Assembly (NCBI GenBank): GCA_009838515.1
Contig: VXRL01000027.1
Span: forward strand, 1-64,000
Origin: Terriglobia bacterium
GTDB taxonomy: Bacteria; Acidobacteriota; Terriglobia; Bryobacterales; UBA6623
Reading direction: 5' to 3'
Length of the DNA: 64,000 nt
The notes under the pieces: model-generated
Seen by the model: only the letters and a program-made list of their open reading frames with translations
Databases searched by the model: none
Told to the model about the DNA's origin: nothing
Program-made: the position numbers and the translations under genes
Part shown: positions 9,529-18,474 of the stretch, one piece after another
How positions within the stretch are numbered: position 1 is the stretch's first letter
How the letters are laid out: each line of letters opens with the position of its first letter

Positions 9529-11364
9529 CTACTCCAGGGTCTTGAAGAAGATTGCAGCCAGAAAGCCCATCAGCGTCGCAATGCCAATGACCGGGCCCGC
9601 TTTCAGGTAGGCCTCCGGCACCATCGTCTGGGCAATCATGGTCAGCATCGCCCCGGCGGCAATCCCTTGAACCAGTCCGAAGGCGTGCGGATCCGCCCCT
9701 ACGAAGAAGATGCTGCCCAGCGCCGCCCCGATGCCGGTCAGCACCATCAGCGAGGCCCACATGAACAGGACCCTCGCGAACCTCATCCCTTGCTGCTGCA
9801 TCCCGACCGAACTCGACAACGCCTCGGGGTAGTTCGACAGAAACAGACCGGCAATCAGGGAAAAGCTGACCGGGCCGTGAATCAGCGAGCTGCCGATGAC
9901 CAGGGATTCGGGTATGCCGTCCAGCAGGATGCCGAGCCAGATAGCGAGCGGCGCGCCCTTGTGGAGATTGGCATGCCCGGCCATGTCCGGGACCGACGGC
10001 ATCAGACGACCGCTGTCGACGTTTCTTGTGGCACGGCTGATCCAACGCTGCACTTCCCGCGTAGCCGACCCCCGAACACTCGTCAGGTAGTCCCGGTTCT
10101 CCACGCCTTCGAGATACTCCCTGACCTTCTCGGAAATGGCCGGATAGCGCCGCATCAATGCGTCGAAGTCGGACTTGCGCAGCACCCAGAGTTCCGTAGC
10201 ATCGATCGCGACGGAACTGTAGAAGCGGCGCGCACTGGTAATGAACGATCTGCCGCCGAGCGACTCGCCCGGTTCCGCGGTCATGCGCCGCAGAGCCCGT
10301 CCCGCAGGGGGAATCAACGCCACCTGCCCGCTCGCCACGACATAGAGGCGATCCGCCACCTCGCCGTGGCGGTAGATCGTCTCGCCCCGTTCGTACCGCA
10401 CACAGAACAGCCGGTCGGCGACGGCGCTCAGGTCCGGCGGTGACAGTCCGCGAAAGATGGGAAGGCTGCGGATTCCGGCAGACGTGCGGACGAACTCGTC
10501 GCGATGGCGCTCGATGCCAACGGCGCTGGGCAACACTCCGGCGGCAACGCCCGCGAAGGCGCTCTCCCGCCAGTGAGAGACCTGCTCCCCGGTCAGTCCT
10601 TGGCGATTCTTCAAGTACTCAGTAACAGAGTCGCTGGAAATGAGCTTGGTGGTTGCGGCAGCGAGCGGCTCCGAAATCCCCACGGCCTTTTGGAATTCCT
10701 CGCGTGGCAGCATCCAGACCTGCGCGTCCTGCGTCGCGACGGCATGCCTGGTGTGGGGAGACCCGGTGATGAAGGCGTGCTGCCCGGGAGTACCGCCCGT
10801 GCGGTGTACCGCGGGGTTACCGCTTGGTAGCGACGGATCCGTGGTCGACACCTCTCCCTCCCCGACCAGATAAAGGAAGTCGGATGGGTCGCCCACACTG
10901 AAGATGGTTGCGCCGGTCTCGAACTCGGCCTGCATGGCCGCAGACGCGAGATCCTCGAGGTCTTGCCGTTTCAGGTCGCGAAAGATGGCGATCTGCTTCA
11001 GTTCGCCCAACGCCCTCTTGAAGCGCTTGCGGCTCCTGCGGCGTAGATAGTTCACCACGGTCGAAGACTTGCGCAGGAATCCGCCGTGGTGGTTGATGAC
11101 GTTGTTCAACCCGACGAACATGCCGCCCCCGAGGACGCATCCCGCCGCCAGCCAAGGGAAATGTCCCTGTGCGAGCGCGGAGGAGACCAGATCGAGCGTC
11201 AGCGCTGCGAGGAGGGCACCGCCGCCGAAGGCCATTAGGATGCCGACGGAGCGGTCATCAGGTCGCCAGAACAGGGTCGTCAGCGTTCCAAGTGGCAGCG
11301 AGCATGCGCTCAGAATTCCCATCGACAACGCAAAAATGGTCAAAGACTCCGCCACCGCGAACAC
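9529..11364 (-). CDS. ZIP-type metal transporter split by two cyclic-nucleotide-binding-like domains
   Basis: 611 residues in an unusual order. Residues 1-95 hold about three hydrophobic helices with the ZIP-like FGGGALLAALTLDLV. A basic linker (RRRSRKRFKR) follows, then a CRP-like domain (about 120-235: IFSVGDPSDFLYLVGEGEV) and a second one (about 300-415: YRHGEVADRLYVVASGQVAL, EPGESLGGRSF). Residues 470-611 resume the transporter with the TM4/TM5 motifs LLDGIPESLVIG (480-491) and LSNYPEAL (509-516). In canonical ZIPs the position before these prolines is His (HNxPEG, HExPH); here it is Asp or Asn, so the metal site is altered. The phosphate-binding cassettes are also degenerate, so nucleotide binding is uncertain. 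Inner-membrane protein; substrate unknown. Confidence 0.72.
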   Translation of the reverse strand: MFAVAESLTIFALSMGILSACSLPLGTLTTLFWRPDDRSVGILMAFGGGALLAALTLDLVSSALAQGHFPWLAAGCVLGGGMFVGLNNVINHHGGFLRKSSTVVNYLRRRSRKRFKRALGELKQIAIFRDLKRQDLEDLASAAMQAEFETGATIFSVGDPSDFLYLVGEGEVSTTDPSLPSGNPAVHRTGGTPGQHAFITGSPHTRHAVATQDAQVWMLPREEFQKAVGISEPLAAATTKLISSDSVTEYLKNRQGLTGEQVSHWRESAFAGVAAGVLPSAVGIERHRDEFVRTSAGIRSLPIFRGLSPPDLSAVADRLFCVRYERGETIYRHGEVADRLYVVASGQVALIPPAGRALRRMTAEPGESLGGRSFITSARRFYSSVAIDATELWVLRKSDFDALMRRYPAISEKVREYLEGVENRDYLTSVRGSATREVQRWISRATRNVDSGRLMPSVPDMAGHANLHKGAPLAIWLGILLDGIPESLVIGSSLIHGPVSFSLIAGLFLSNYPEALSSSVGMQQQGMRFARVLFMWASLMVLTGIGAALGSIFFVGADPHAFGLVQGIAAGAMLTMIAQTMVPEAYLKAGPVIGIATLMGFLAAIFFKTLE

Positions 11365-11553
11365 CTCACAACTGCTCGATCAAAGCAACGGAACGCAGCG
11401 CGTCGGCTCCTCGGAAAACGCAACCCGCCGTTCCTCAAGAATAGCCCTGCCCACAACGAAGCCCGAGGCGCCGCGCGCCCTTGCGGGTTTACCATGGTTG
11501 GCGGAGCAGCCGGCTCCGAGGCCGCTGCTCGGCACGTAGTCCACGCCAGAAAG

Positions 11554-12609
11554 ATGGACTCGTCGCGGCTTGGAACGCGTATGTTGCTACGTGCGATCGT
11601 CGCAGTCGTCTCCGCGTGGTCGCTGGCCAGTTGCGGCGGGGGGCCGCAAGAGCCCGGCGAGGACGAGACGTTCTACAGCCGCAATCGCGTAGAGTTGTAC
11701 TCCGGGCTCGAGCCCGACGCACCCGCGGTTACCGTCCTAGACTTCGACACTCGCGCGAGGATCTTGGAGACGCACCGGAGCTTTGTCAGACTGCGTACGA
11801 TCGATGGCCGAGAGGGCTGGGCCCCGAGGGCAATGCTGCTTGACACCAGCCTGCGAAGCGGCCTCCGAGCGCTGACGAGCCAGACTGCTGCGCTGCCGGG
11901 CCAAGGGCTCTACCGCTCACGGGACACGCTCAACGTCCATACGCAGCCGTATCGCTGGGCGCCGACGTTCTACCAGTTGGAAAAGGACGAAGGCGTGGAG
12001 ATGCTGGATCGGATGCTGGTCGATCGCCTGCCCGCCGCTGCAGCCACTGCCGGGACACCGCCCGCACCAACCGGTTTGGATTACTGGTATCTGGTGCGGA
12101 TCCCGAAACTCGGCCAAACCGGCTGGCTGATCGCGAACATGGCGTATGCCGACATCCCGCTCGAAGTCGCGATGCTGGCCCAAGGCCGCTCGATCGTCGC
12201 CTACTTTCCGATCGGATCGGTCGTCGACCAGGCCGGCGGCGAAGCCAAGACCACCTGGCTTTGGTTCCAATCGAGTCGCAGCGGGCAAGTGCACGATTTT
12301 GACCGCATGGCGGTGTTACGGTGGAACGCCAGACGGAATCGCTACATCGTGATTCGGCAGTATTCGAACCTCACCGGCTACCTGCCAGTCGAAGTCAGGC
12401 CCAACTTCAACTCCGAACGCGGGACGGGCGTGGGCATCCACGTTCTGCTAGCCAAAGACGGCCAAATGCACGGCCGGAACCATGTCTACACCGCTAGCCG
12501 GGTTCACCGATTGGAGGAGAATCCCGTGGTCGGGGCGCCACGGCACGTTCCGCCCGGCGGCTTCGGTTCGCGCTACGAATTCTCACCTCCAGAGAGCCCT
12601 GGGCCGTAA
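11554..12609 (+). CDS. Lipoprotein with SH3-like regions, function unknown
   Basis: About 351 residues from the ATG at 11554 (an in-frame ATG at 11581 also works). The N-terminus is a lipoprotein signal, MLLRAIVAVVSAWSLASC, with Cys as the lipidation site, followed by a Gly/Pro-rich linker. Two stretches look like bacterial SH3 domains: about 40-95 (VELYSGLEPDAPAVTVLDFD ... GWAPRAMLLD) and about 110-200 (LYRSRDTLNVHTQP ... GQTGWLIANM). The C-terminal half, with YSNLTGYLPVEVRPNF, resembles no family I can name. Probably attached to a periplasmic membrane face. Divergent from the ZIP-like gene across a gap of about 190 nt, so the two may share a regulatory region. Confidence 0.65.
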   Translation: MDSSRLGTRMLLRAIVAVVSAWSLASCGGGPQEPGEDETFYSRNRVELYSGLEPDAPAVTVLDFDTRARILETHRSFVRLRTIDGREGWAPRAMLLDTSLRSGLRALTSQTAALPGQGLYRSRDTLNVHTQPYRWAPTFYQLEKDEGVEMLDRMLVDRLPAAAATAGTPPAPTGLDYWYLVRIPKLGQTGWLIANMAYADIPLEVAMLAQGRSIVAYFPIGSVVDQAGGEAKTTWLWFQSSRSGQVHDFDRMAVLRWNARRNRYIVIRQYSNLTGYLPVEVRPNFNSERGTGVGIHVLLAKDGQMHGRNHVYTASRVHRLEENPVVGAPRHVPPGGFGSRYEFSPPESPGP

Positions 12610-13026
12610 AAAGGGTAAGTGCCGACTCGCGGTCGGATTGCGTCCGTCCAGATTCGTTGGCAACGCGACCAGGAAGCGGAGAACCACAGGAGGGGCTTGC
12701 CTTGCGAGCTGTCGCAGTCTCGGTGAGGCTATGCCCGCCGAAACATGCGGGGCCGGCTGCCGCCAGCAGTCGCCATCTCCCCGCGAGCAGCACGGTGATT
12801 CCCCCGGGAATTTCCCCGCTCTTCCCGCTCGCGCGATTCGAGCGCCCATGCGGCGCACCATAGCCTGCCCTGCTGGAACGCTGGTCCGAGCCGGTGCACC
12901 TCCTCCGGCTGCAGCACGCGGCGTTCACTCCCCACCCTCGCGCCAGCCCTAGCGGAACAGGCCCCGGCGCGGATGTCGGCGATCGCCAGGGCAAGGCGAC
13001 GGCCGCATCGCCGAATCCGGTATGCT
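12610..13026. other. Intergenic region before the SulP-dabA operon
   Basis: About 417 bp with no convincing gene: open frames here on both strands have no recognisable motifs and follow high-GC bias. A short perfect hairpin (CCGAC-5 nt-GTCGG) lies about 15 nt after the lipoprotein stop, without a T-tract. The promoter of the 11-gene operon should lie here, but I could not pick out a credible -35/-10 pair. Confidence 0.5.
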
Positions 13027-14619
13027 ATGTCTCTTATGGCCGACACTGGGGAAATTCCGCAAGGCAACGGATCGGGCTTCAGGCGCTTTTGGGGATCGGA
13101 CCTGCTGTCCGGATTCCTGGTCTTCCTCATCGCGCTGCCACTTTGCCTCGGAATCTCCTTGGCGTGCGGCTACCCGGCCATTGCGGGGATCTTCACCGCG
13201 ATCATCGGCGGGATCGTCGGCACCGTTTTCAGCAATTCCGAACTGACGATCAAGGGCCCGGCGGCCGGCCTTATCGTCATCGCCATCGGGTGCGTGACGG
13301 ACTTCGGCTTCACCGCGGGTCGCGATCCGGCCGCGGACATTGAGGCGTACCGCTTGGCCCTGGGCGTGGGCGTGGTCGCAGGCGTCATCCAGATTCTCTT
13401 CGGCGTGTTCCGGTCCGGCATTCTGGGCGAGTTCTTCCCACCGGCTGCCGTCCACGGGCTTCTCGCCTCAATCGGCGTGATTATCTTCGCCAAGCAGCTG
13501 CCCGTCACGCTAGGACTCGGGTCGGAGGGGACGCCGCTCGAGCTGCTGGCTCGGATCCCCAGCTACTTCACCGACATGCACCCCCAAGTGGGCCTGATCG
13601 GCATCATCAGCCTCGTCATCATGTTCGGATATCCGTTCCTGAAGATTCCGGGCCTGCGGGCCATACCGGCGCCGCTCGTGGTCGTGCTGGTCACCGTGCC
13701 GCTAGGGATGCACTACGGCCTGGGGCGCGAGTTCCTCGTCGACGTTCCGGCCAACATGTTTGGAGCTCTGACGTTCCCGGACTTCTCCGGCGTCGCCACC
13801 GCAACAGGGGTCAAGTACATCATCCTGTTCTCGTTGATCGGCAGCCTCGAGTCGCTGCTCAGTGCCAAGGCCGTCGACCAGATCGACCCGTACCGCAGGA
13901 AGACCAACTACGACGGCGATCTGCTGGCGATCGGCGTCGGGAACACAGCCTCCGCGTTGGTAGGGGGCCTGCCGATGATCTCCGAGATCGTCCGCAGCAA
14001 GGCGAACATCGACAACGGGGCAAAGACCCGGTTCGCGAACATGTACCACGGCATGTTCCTGCTGGTGTTCGTGGCGCTTGCCCCCGCGCTGATCAACATG
14101 ATCCCGCTGGCCGCCCTAGGAGCGATGCTCGTCTTTACCGGCTTCCGGCTGGCCTCGCCGAAGGAATTCGTGCACATGTACCACGTGGGCCGCGAGCAGC
14201 TCGTCATCTTCGTCGCCACGATCGTCGGAGTGCTGGCCACGGACCTGCTCGTAGGGATCGGGATCGGGATCTTGGTCAAGGTCCTCATCCACCTCGTGAA
14301 CGGCGTGCCGGTCGCCTCGCTGTTCCGGCTGCGGGCCGACATCGACCGTTCCGAGGATGGAGCCACCGTCACAGTGAGCGACTCGGCGGTGTTCTCGACC
14401 TGGATCGGCCTCAAGAAGCGGCTCGAAGCCCTCAAGGGCGAGACTCGGGTTCGGCTCGACCTGTCGGGGACCGCGCTCGTCGATCACACGGTCATGGACC
14501 GGCTGCGCGAAATGGAGAAAGAGTTCGAAGAAGAGGGAGCGAGTCTCGAGATCCAGGGTCTGGACGGACATCGTCCCTTCTCGGACGATCCGACTGCGGC
14601 CCGCACGAAGAAGTCCTGA
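13027..14619 (+). CDS. SulP-family anion transporter with STAS-like tail
   Basis: 530-residue inner-membrane transporter. Residues about 25-420 are hydrophobic helices with SulP features (LIALPLCLGISLACG, ELTIKGPAAGL, EFFPPAAVHGLLASIGV, ALGAMLVFTGFRLASP). Residues about 430-520 form a soluble STAS-like domain (RVRLDLSGTALVDHTVMDRL). SulP proteins carry sulfate, bicarbonate or other anions. The cyanobacterial BicA bicarbonate importer belongs here, and the dabA gene 21 nt downstream makes bicarbonate the best guess, but this is context and not proof. ATG 13027 and ATG 13036 are both possible starts; a longer frame from 12973 would add a basic tail and is less likely. First gene of the 13-25 kb operon. 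Confidence 0.88.
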   Translation: MSLMADTGEIPQGNGSGFRRFWGSDLLSGFLVFLIALPLCLGISLACGYPAIAGIFTAIIGGIVGTVFSNSELTIKGPAAGLIVIAIGCVTDFGFTAGRDPAADIEAYRLALGVGVVAGVIQILFGVFRSGILGEFFPPAAVHGLLASIGVIIFAKQLPVTLGLGSEGTPLELLARIPSYFTDMHPQVGLIGIISLVIMFGYPFLKIPGLRAIPAPLVVVLVTVPLGMHYGLGREFLVDVPANMFGALTFPDFSGVATATGVKYIILFSLIGSLESLLSAKAVDQIDPYRRKTNYDGDLLAIGVGNTASALVGGLPMISEIVRSKANIDNGAKTRFANMYHGMFLLVFVALAPALINMIPLAALGAMLVFTGFRLASPKEFVHMYHVGREQLVIFVATIVGVLATDLLVGIGIGILVKVLIHLVNGVPVASLFRLRADIDRSEDGATVTVSDSAVFSTWIGLKKRLEALKGETRVRLDLSGTALVDHTVMDRLREMEKEFEEEGASLEIQGLDGHRPFSDDPTAARTKKS

Positions 14620-14640
14620 GCGGCCAGGCCTAGCACCCCG

Positions 14641-17418
14641 ATGAGTCCCGACCAAACCCAAGCGCTACGCGAGCAAGTCCTTGAAGCGGCTCGCCCTGCG
14701 GCCCAGATCTGGCCCCTGAAAACCTTCGCCTACCGCAATCCTGTGCGTGGCTACGAAGACCTTCCGTTCGACCAAGGCGTGCGCGAGGCGGCCGGGATGA
14801 TCGGCGGTGCGGGCTTTCTTTCAGGCAGCGAGTATCGGGCCTTTCGGCTTGCCGGGCGGATCTCGGACGCACACCTGCGCCGGGCGCTGGCCCGGCTAGG
14901 CCCTGACATATCCGAAGGTGCCGTCCGCGTCAGCGGCCGGGCCCTCGACCCGGACGAGGTTGTCTGGGCACAGTTGACGCAAGGCGTGGAGGCCCCGCCT
15001 CCGTCGGTGCTTGCGTGGCAGGCCAGAGAAGGCGGCAGCACAGAGCTGCTGGCAGCCGCCTCAGAGGCCTGCTCGGAAGACGGTAGCGGTAGCGAAAACG
15101 GCATGCCGGACCTGCCGCCGGCGAGAACCCTCAGCGACTGGGTCGCTGAGCTGGCCGGGTCGCCGGTCGTGCACTCGATCAACGACGAGATGATCAAGTG
15201 GTCGGCCTCGTTCCTCGACGAGGGCATGGCCGGCTGGGGCATGCCCTCCCGGCAAGGGGGCTTCTATCGCTGCTGGCGCGACCTAGCGAGACGGGACCGA
15301 TCAGGCCGGTTCCTGGGCGTTCCCGACTTCGCGGCAAAGGTGGACGAGCTACCGGATTCCGCCGAGGCGTGGATCCAAGCGGGATTGGAGCGGCTCGGCA
15401 TTCCCGCGGAACGATGGGGCGAGTACCAGTCGCGCATGTTCGCGCAGCTGCCGGGCTGGACCGGATTCGCGCGCTGGAGAAGCGAGAACCCGCAGTACCC
15501 GGCCCAGCGCGAGCACCCCATCGACTTGGTGGACTACCTGGCCGTGAGGCTCTTCTACGAGGTCGAGCTGGTCGCGGCCGCGTGCCGCAAGGAACTGGGC
15601 GCGCCCGGCACCCTGGACGGCGTGCGCGCCTGGGCGCGCGAGCAAGCGGGGCGCGAAGGGGAGTCCGGCGCCCGCGAACTCGCGGCGGGCCGGCTGTACC
15701 GGCTGGCCGTAGTCCTGGGCCTGACGCCGGAACAGGTCCGCGAGTTGGCCGGCGACGGGGCCAGGACCATGCTGGGCTGGCTGGAGCGCTTTCCCGAGGA
15801 CCGGCACGGGCCCGTGTGGCTGGCGGCCTACGAGGACACCTATGCCGACCACCTGATGGGCAAGCTGGCGGGACACCGACGGGCGGAACGGGCGCCCGAC
15901 TCCCGGCCGGACGCGCAGCTGATCTTCTGCATCGATGCCCGTTCCGAGCCGTTCCGGAGACACATCGAGTCCTCCGGCAATTACGAAACCTTCGGCTATG
16001 CCGGGTTCTTCGGCGTTCCTTTCAGCCACGAGGCGTTCGACAGCCCGGACCGCCTAGCGCTGTGTCCCGTGCTGTTGAAACCGCCCCGCGCAGTCGACGA
16101 GGAGCCGCGGCCGGGCGAGGAACGCCCGCTCGCGAAGTATGCCTCGGGCACGCGCTGGCGGCGCTTCGGAGACGAGCTCTTCCACGACCTGAAGCAGCAC
16201 CCCTTGGGCTCGTTCGTGCTTGTCGACGTGCTTGGCCTGCTGTTCAGCATCGCCTTGGTCGGCAAGACCCTGTTCCTACGGCCCTACGCAGCGATCCGTT
16301 CCTTGCTGGGGAGGCGGTTCAGAGCCAAGCTGGAGACGAGCTTTACCTTGGACACGGCCGAGGTCGAATCGGTCGGGCCCAGCGGGTTCACCATCGAGGA
16401 GAGGGCGGGCTTCGTTGGGGGCGGCCTGCGGATGATCGGGCTGACCGACCCGATGGCACGGCTGGTGATCGTGTGCGGGCACGGCTCGGAGTCCGACAAC
16501 AACCCCTACGCGGCGGCGTACAACTGCGGCGCCTGCGGGGGAGCGCACGGCGATCCGAACGCGCGCGTGTTCGCCACGATGGCAAACGACCCGACTGTCC
16601 GCCGGGCCGTAGCCGAGAGCGGCCTGCAGATTCCCGACGACGTGCTGTTCGTCGCGGCCAAGCACGACACAGCCACCGATCGCGTCTCGTTCTACGACCT
16701 GATCGATGTGCCCTCCAGCCACCGCGAGGAGCTCAGTCGGCTGGAACGGAACCTGGCCGCGGCCGGCGTGGCGCAGGCAGGCGAGCGGATCGCAAAGCTG
16801 CCCGGGGTGCCGCGAGGCTTGAGCGCGCGCCGCGCCGCCCTCCACGCGATCGGACGCAGCGTGGACTGGGCGAACCCTCGCCCGGAATGGGGGCTCTCCA
16901 GCAACGCGGCATTTCTGATCGGGAGGCGCTGGCTGACCAAGGGGCTGGACCTGGAGTCACGGGTGTTCCTGCATTCCTACGACCCGACCAGCGACCCTGA
17001 CGGCGGCATGCTCGAGCGCATCATGACCGCTCCTCTCATCGTGGGGGAGTGGATTAACATGGAGTACTATTTCTCGTCGGCCGACCCATGGGTGTACGGA
17101 AGTGGGAGCAAGGTGATCCACAACGTGGTAGGCGGGGTCGGCGTGATGCTGGGAAGCCAAGGCGACCTGCAGGGCGGCCTGCCGGTGCAGGGCGTGATTG
17201 ACGGGCCGCGCCGGTACCACGAACCGATGCGCCTGCTAGCCGTCATCGACGCACCGCCGGAGAGGATCTCCGGGATCATCGCCAAACACGAGATCCTGCA
17301 GGCTCTTTTTCACAACCAGTGGGTGAACCTACTGGCCTTCGACGCCGACCGCAACGAGTTCCAGAGATACGGCACTGACTCGACTTGGGGCCGGCTGACG
17401 CTTGAAGCGGCGGCCTGA
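14641..17418 (+). CDS. dabA: DabA (DUF2309/UPF0753), inorganic-carbon accumulation subunit
   Basis: 925-residue protein of the DUF2309 family, the zinc-binding subunit of DAB complexes that convert CO2 to bicarbonate with a beta-carbonic-anhydrase-like site at the membrane. The four key residues of that site are present with the spacing of characterised DabA: Cys430 and Asp432 in IFCIDARSE, His614 in VCGHGSES, and Cys629 in AAYNCGACGGAHGD (His to Cys is 15 residues). A central hydrophobic stretch near residue 525 (VLVDVLGLLFSIALVG) may contact the membrane partner. In other bacteria the partner is DabB, a single NuoL/MrpA-like protein. Here mrpE starts 6 nt after the stop and a full Mrp/Mbh-type module follows. 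A large open frame on the same strand at 15198-17000 is out of phase and not coding. Confidence 0.93.
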   Translation: MSPDQTQALREQVLEAARPAAQIWPLKTFAYRNPVRGYEDLPFDQGVREAAGMIGGAGFLSGSEYRAFRLAGRISDAHLRRALARLGPDISEGAVRVSGRALDPDEVVWAQLTQGVEAPPPSVLAWQAREGGSTELLAAASEACSEDGSGSENGMPDLPPARTLSDWVAELAGSPVVHSINDEMIKWSASFLDEGMAGWGMPSRQGGFYRCWRDLARRDRSGRFLGVPDFAAKVDELPDSAEAWIQAGLERLGIPAERWGEYQSRMFAQLPGWTGFARWRSENPQYPAQREHPIDLVDYLAVRLFYEVELVAAACRKELGAPGTLDGVRAWAREQAGREGESGARELAAGRLYRLAVVLGLTPEQVRELAGDGARTMLGWLERFPEDRHGPVWLAAYEDTYADHLMGKLAGHRRAERAPDSRPDAQLIFCIDARSEPFRRHIESSGNYETFGYAGFFGVPFSHEAFDSPDRLALCPVLLKPPRAVDEEPRPGEERPLAKYASGTRWRRFGDELFHDLKQHPLGSFVLVDVLGLLFSIALVGKTLFLRPYAAIRSLLGRRFRAKLETSFTLDTAEVESVGPSGFTIEERAGFVGGGLRMIGLTDPMARLVIVCGHGSESDNNPYAAAYNCGACGGAHGDPNARVFATMANDPTVRRAVAESGLQIPDDVLFVAAKHDTATDRVSFYDLIDVPSSHREELSRLERNLAAAGVAQAGERIAKLPGVPRGLSARRAALHAIGRSVDWANPRPEWGLSSNAAFLIGRRWLTKGLDLESRVFLHSYDPTSDPDGGMLERIMTAPLIVGEWINMEYYFSSADPWVYGSGSKVIHNVVGGVGVMLGSQGDLQGGLPVQGVIDGPRRYHEPMRLLAVIDAPPERISGIIAKHEILQALFHNQWVNLLAFDADRNEFQRYGTDSTWGRLTLEAAA

Positions 17419-17423
17419 CTGCA

Positions 17424-17918
17424 ATGAACGCGATCTACACCAAGCGCCTGGCCTACTGGACAGCCGTCCTGTTCGTGCTGTGGCTAATGCTTTCGGAGAG
17501 CTTCAACGCGTTGCACATGGCAGTAGGCTTCTCGGCGGCCTTGCTCGTCGCGCTGCTCCGCACCGACCTCGGCGCCGAGCGGACCTACGTCATTCGCTGG
17601 TGGAGAGCGCTGCTGTACATTCCGTGGCTGTTCAGCCGGATACTCGTCAGCGGCGTTCACGTTTCGTATCTCATCCTTCATCCGCGGTTGCCGATCAAGC
17701 CCGTGCTCTTCCGCCACCGGGCGGATCTGGGCAGTGACGAGGCGGTTCTGCTGATGGGCAACTCCATCACGCTGACCCCAGGCACGGTCACTGTCGAGGC
17801 GGACGACGAGGAACTGATCGTGCACGCACTGGACGAGGACTCGACCGGGGATGTGCTCAGCCAGAGGCTCGAGAAGATGGTGGCAAGGGTCTTCCCTGCC
17901 GGGGGCGGGCGGAGATGA
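17424..17918 (+). CDS. mrpE: MrpE/MnhE-type antiporter subunit
   Basis: 164-residue inner-membrane protein of the MNHE family, an accessory subunit of multi-subunit Na+(K+)/H+ antiporters and of membrane-bound hydrogenases (MbhA). Two N-terminal helices (AVLFVLWLMLSESF, LHMAVGFSAALLVALL) and a third (about 60-80) lead to a soluble tail with the family signature NSITLTPGTVTVE and the acidic EADDEELIVHALD. It starts 6 nt after dabA and ends with an ATGA overlap into mrpF. The order E-F-G that follows is that of mrp and mbh operons. Confidence 0.93.
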   Translation: MNAIYTKRLAYWTAVLFVLWLMLSESFNALHMAVGFSAALLVALLRTDLGAERTYVIRWWRALLYIPWLFSRILVSGVHVSYLILHPRLPIKPVLFRHRADLGSDEAVLLMGNSITLTPGTVTVEADDEELIVHALDEDSTGDVLSQRLEKMVARVFPAGGGRR

Positions 17919-18175
17919 GCCTGCTCTTCGTACTGGATGTCATCGCGATCCTGATCGTGATGTACCTGTACCGGGTCGTTCGCGGGCCGACGGTCTTCGA
18001 CCGCCTGCTAGGACTGAACGGCATTTCCACCAAGGCGATCATCCTGCTTGTCGTGATCGGAACCGTGTACGAACGAGTCGAAATGTTCGTTGACATCTCG
18101 ACCGGCTATGCGCTTTTGAACTTGGTCGGCGTGCTGGCGATCACCAAGTACCTGACCCAGAGGTGGAGGGCCTAG
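17915..18175 (+). CDS. mrpF: MrpF/MnhF-type antiporter subunit
   Basis: 86-residue membrane protein with three predicted helices and the family core RVVRGPTVFDRLLGLN, followed by GYALLNLVGVLAITKYL. MrpF is a small structural subunit of the Mrp complex and equals MbhB in hydrogenases. The ATG overlaps the mrpE stop (ATGA), and the TAG stop shares its G with the GTG start of mrpG, so the three genes are translationally coupled. Confidence 0.93.
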   Translation: MSLLFVLDVIAILIVMYLYRVVRGPTVFDRLLGLNGISTKAIILLVVIGTVYERVEMFVDISTGYALLNLVGVLAITKYLTQRWRA

Positions 18176-18474
18176 TGCCGGTTGCTACGACAGCTATGAT
18201 TGGCATCGGCCTGTTCTTCTTGGTCGTCGCGGCCGTCGGCATGGTGCGGCTGCCGGACGTGTTCACCCGCTCGCATGCGGTCTCGCTGACCGATTCCCTG
18301 GGCGCTTTCTTCGTCCTGATGGGATTGGCGACTTATCACGGATTCAGCACCAACACGTTCCGAATACTTGTCGTGCTGGCGCTGCTGATCTTGGTGAATC
18401 CCGTCATTTCGCACGCGACCGTCCGCGCCGCATTGCGGTCCGGCCAGAAGCCTGTCGCGGAGGACCGGCGATGA
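18175..18474 (+). CDS. mrpG: MrpG/MnhG-type antiporter subunit
   Basis: 99-residue membrane protein with the PhaG/MnhG core AAVGMVRLPDVFTRSHAVSLTDSLG and three helices. It completes the E-F-G set and equals MbhC. I chose the GTG at 18175 because a strong Shine-Dalgarno sequence (AGGTGGAGG, 18161-18169) lies 5 nt before it. An in-frame GTG at 18163 falls inside that sequence and is less likely. The stop overlaps the next ATG by 4 nt. Confidence 0.92.
   Translation: MPVATTAMIGIGLFFLVVAAVGMVRLPDVFTRSHAVSLTDSLGAFFVLMGLATYHGFSTNTFRILVVLALLILVNPVISHATVRAALRSGQKPVAEDRR

Noticed and set aside
12494..12994. 166-codon minus-strand frame in the gap before the SulP gene
   Set aside because: Arg/Ser/Pro-rich composition, overlaps the end of the lipoprotein gene, no motif or ribosome site.
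15198..17000. Open reading frame of 600 codons on the plus strand inside dabA
   Set aside because: Out of phase with dabA, Arg/Pro/Gly-rich, with no recognisable motif. dabA has all active-site motifs in its own frame, so this is a GC-bias shadow.
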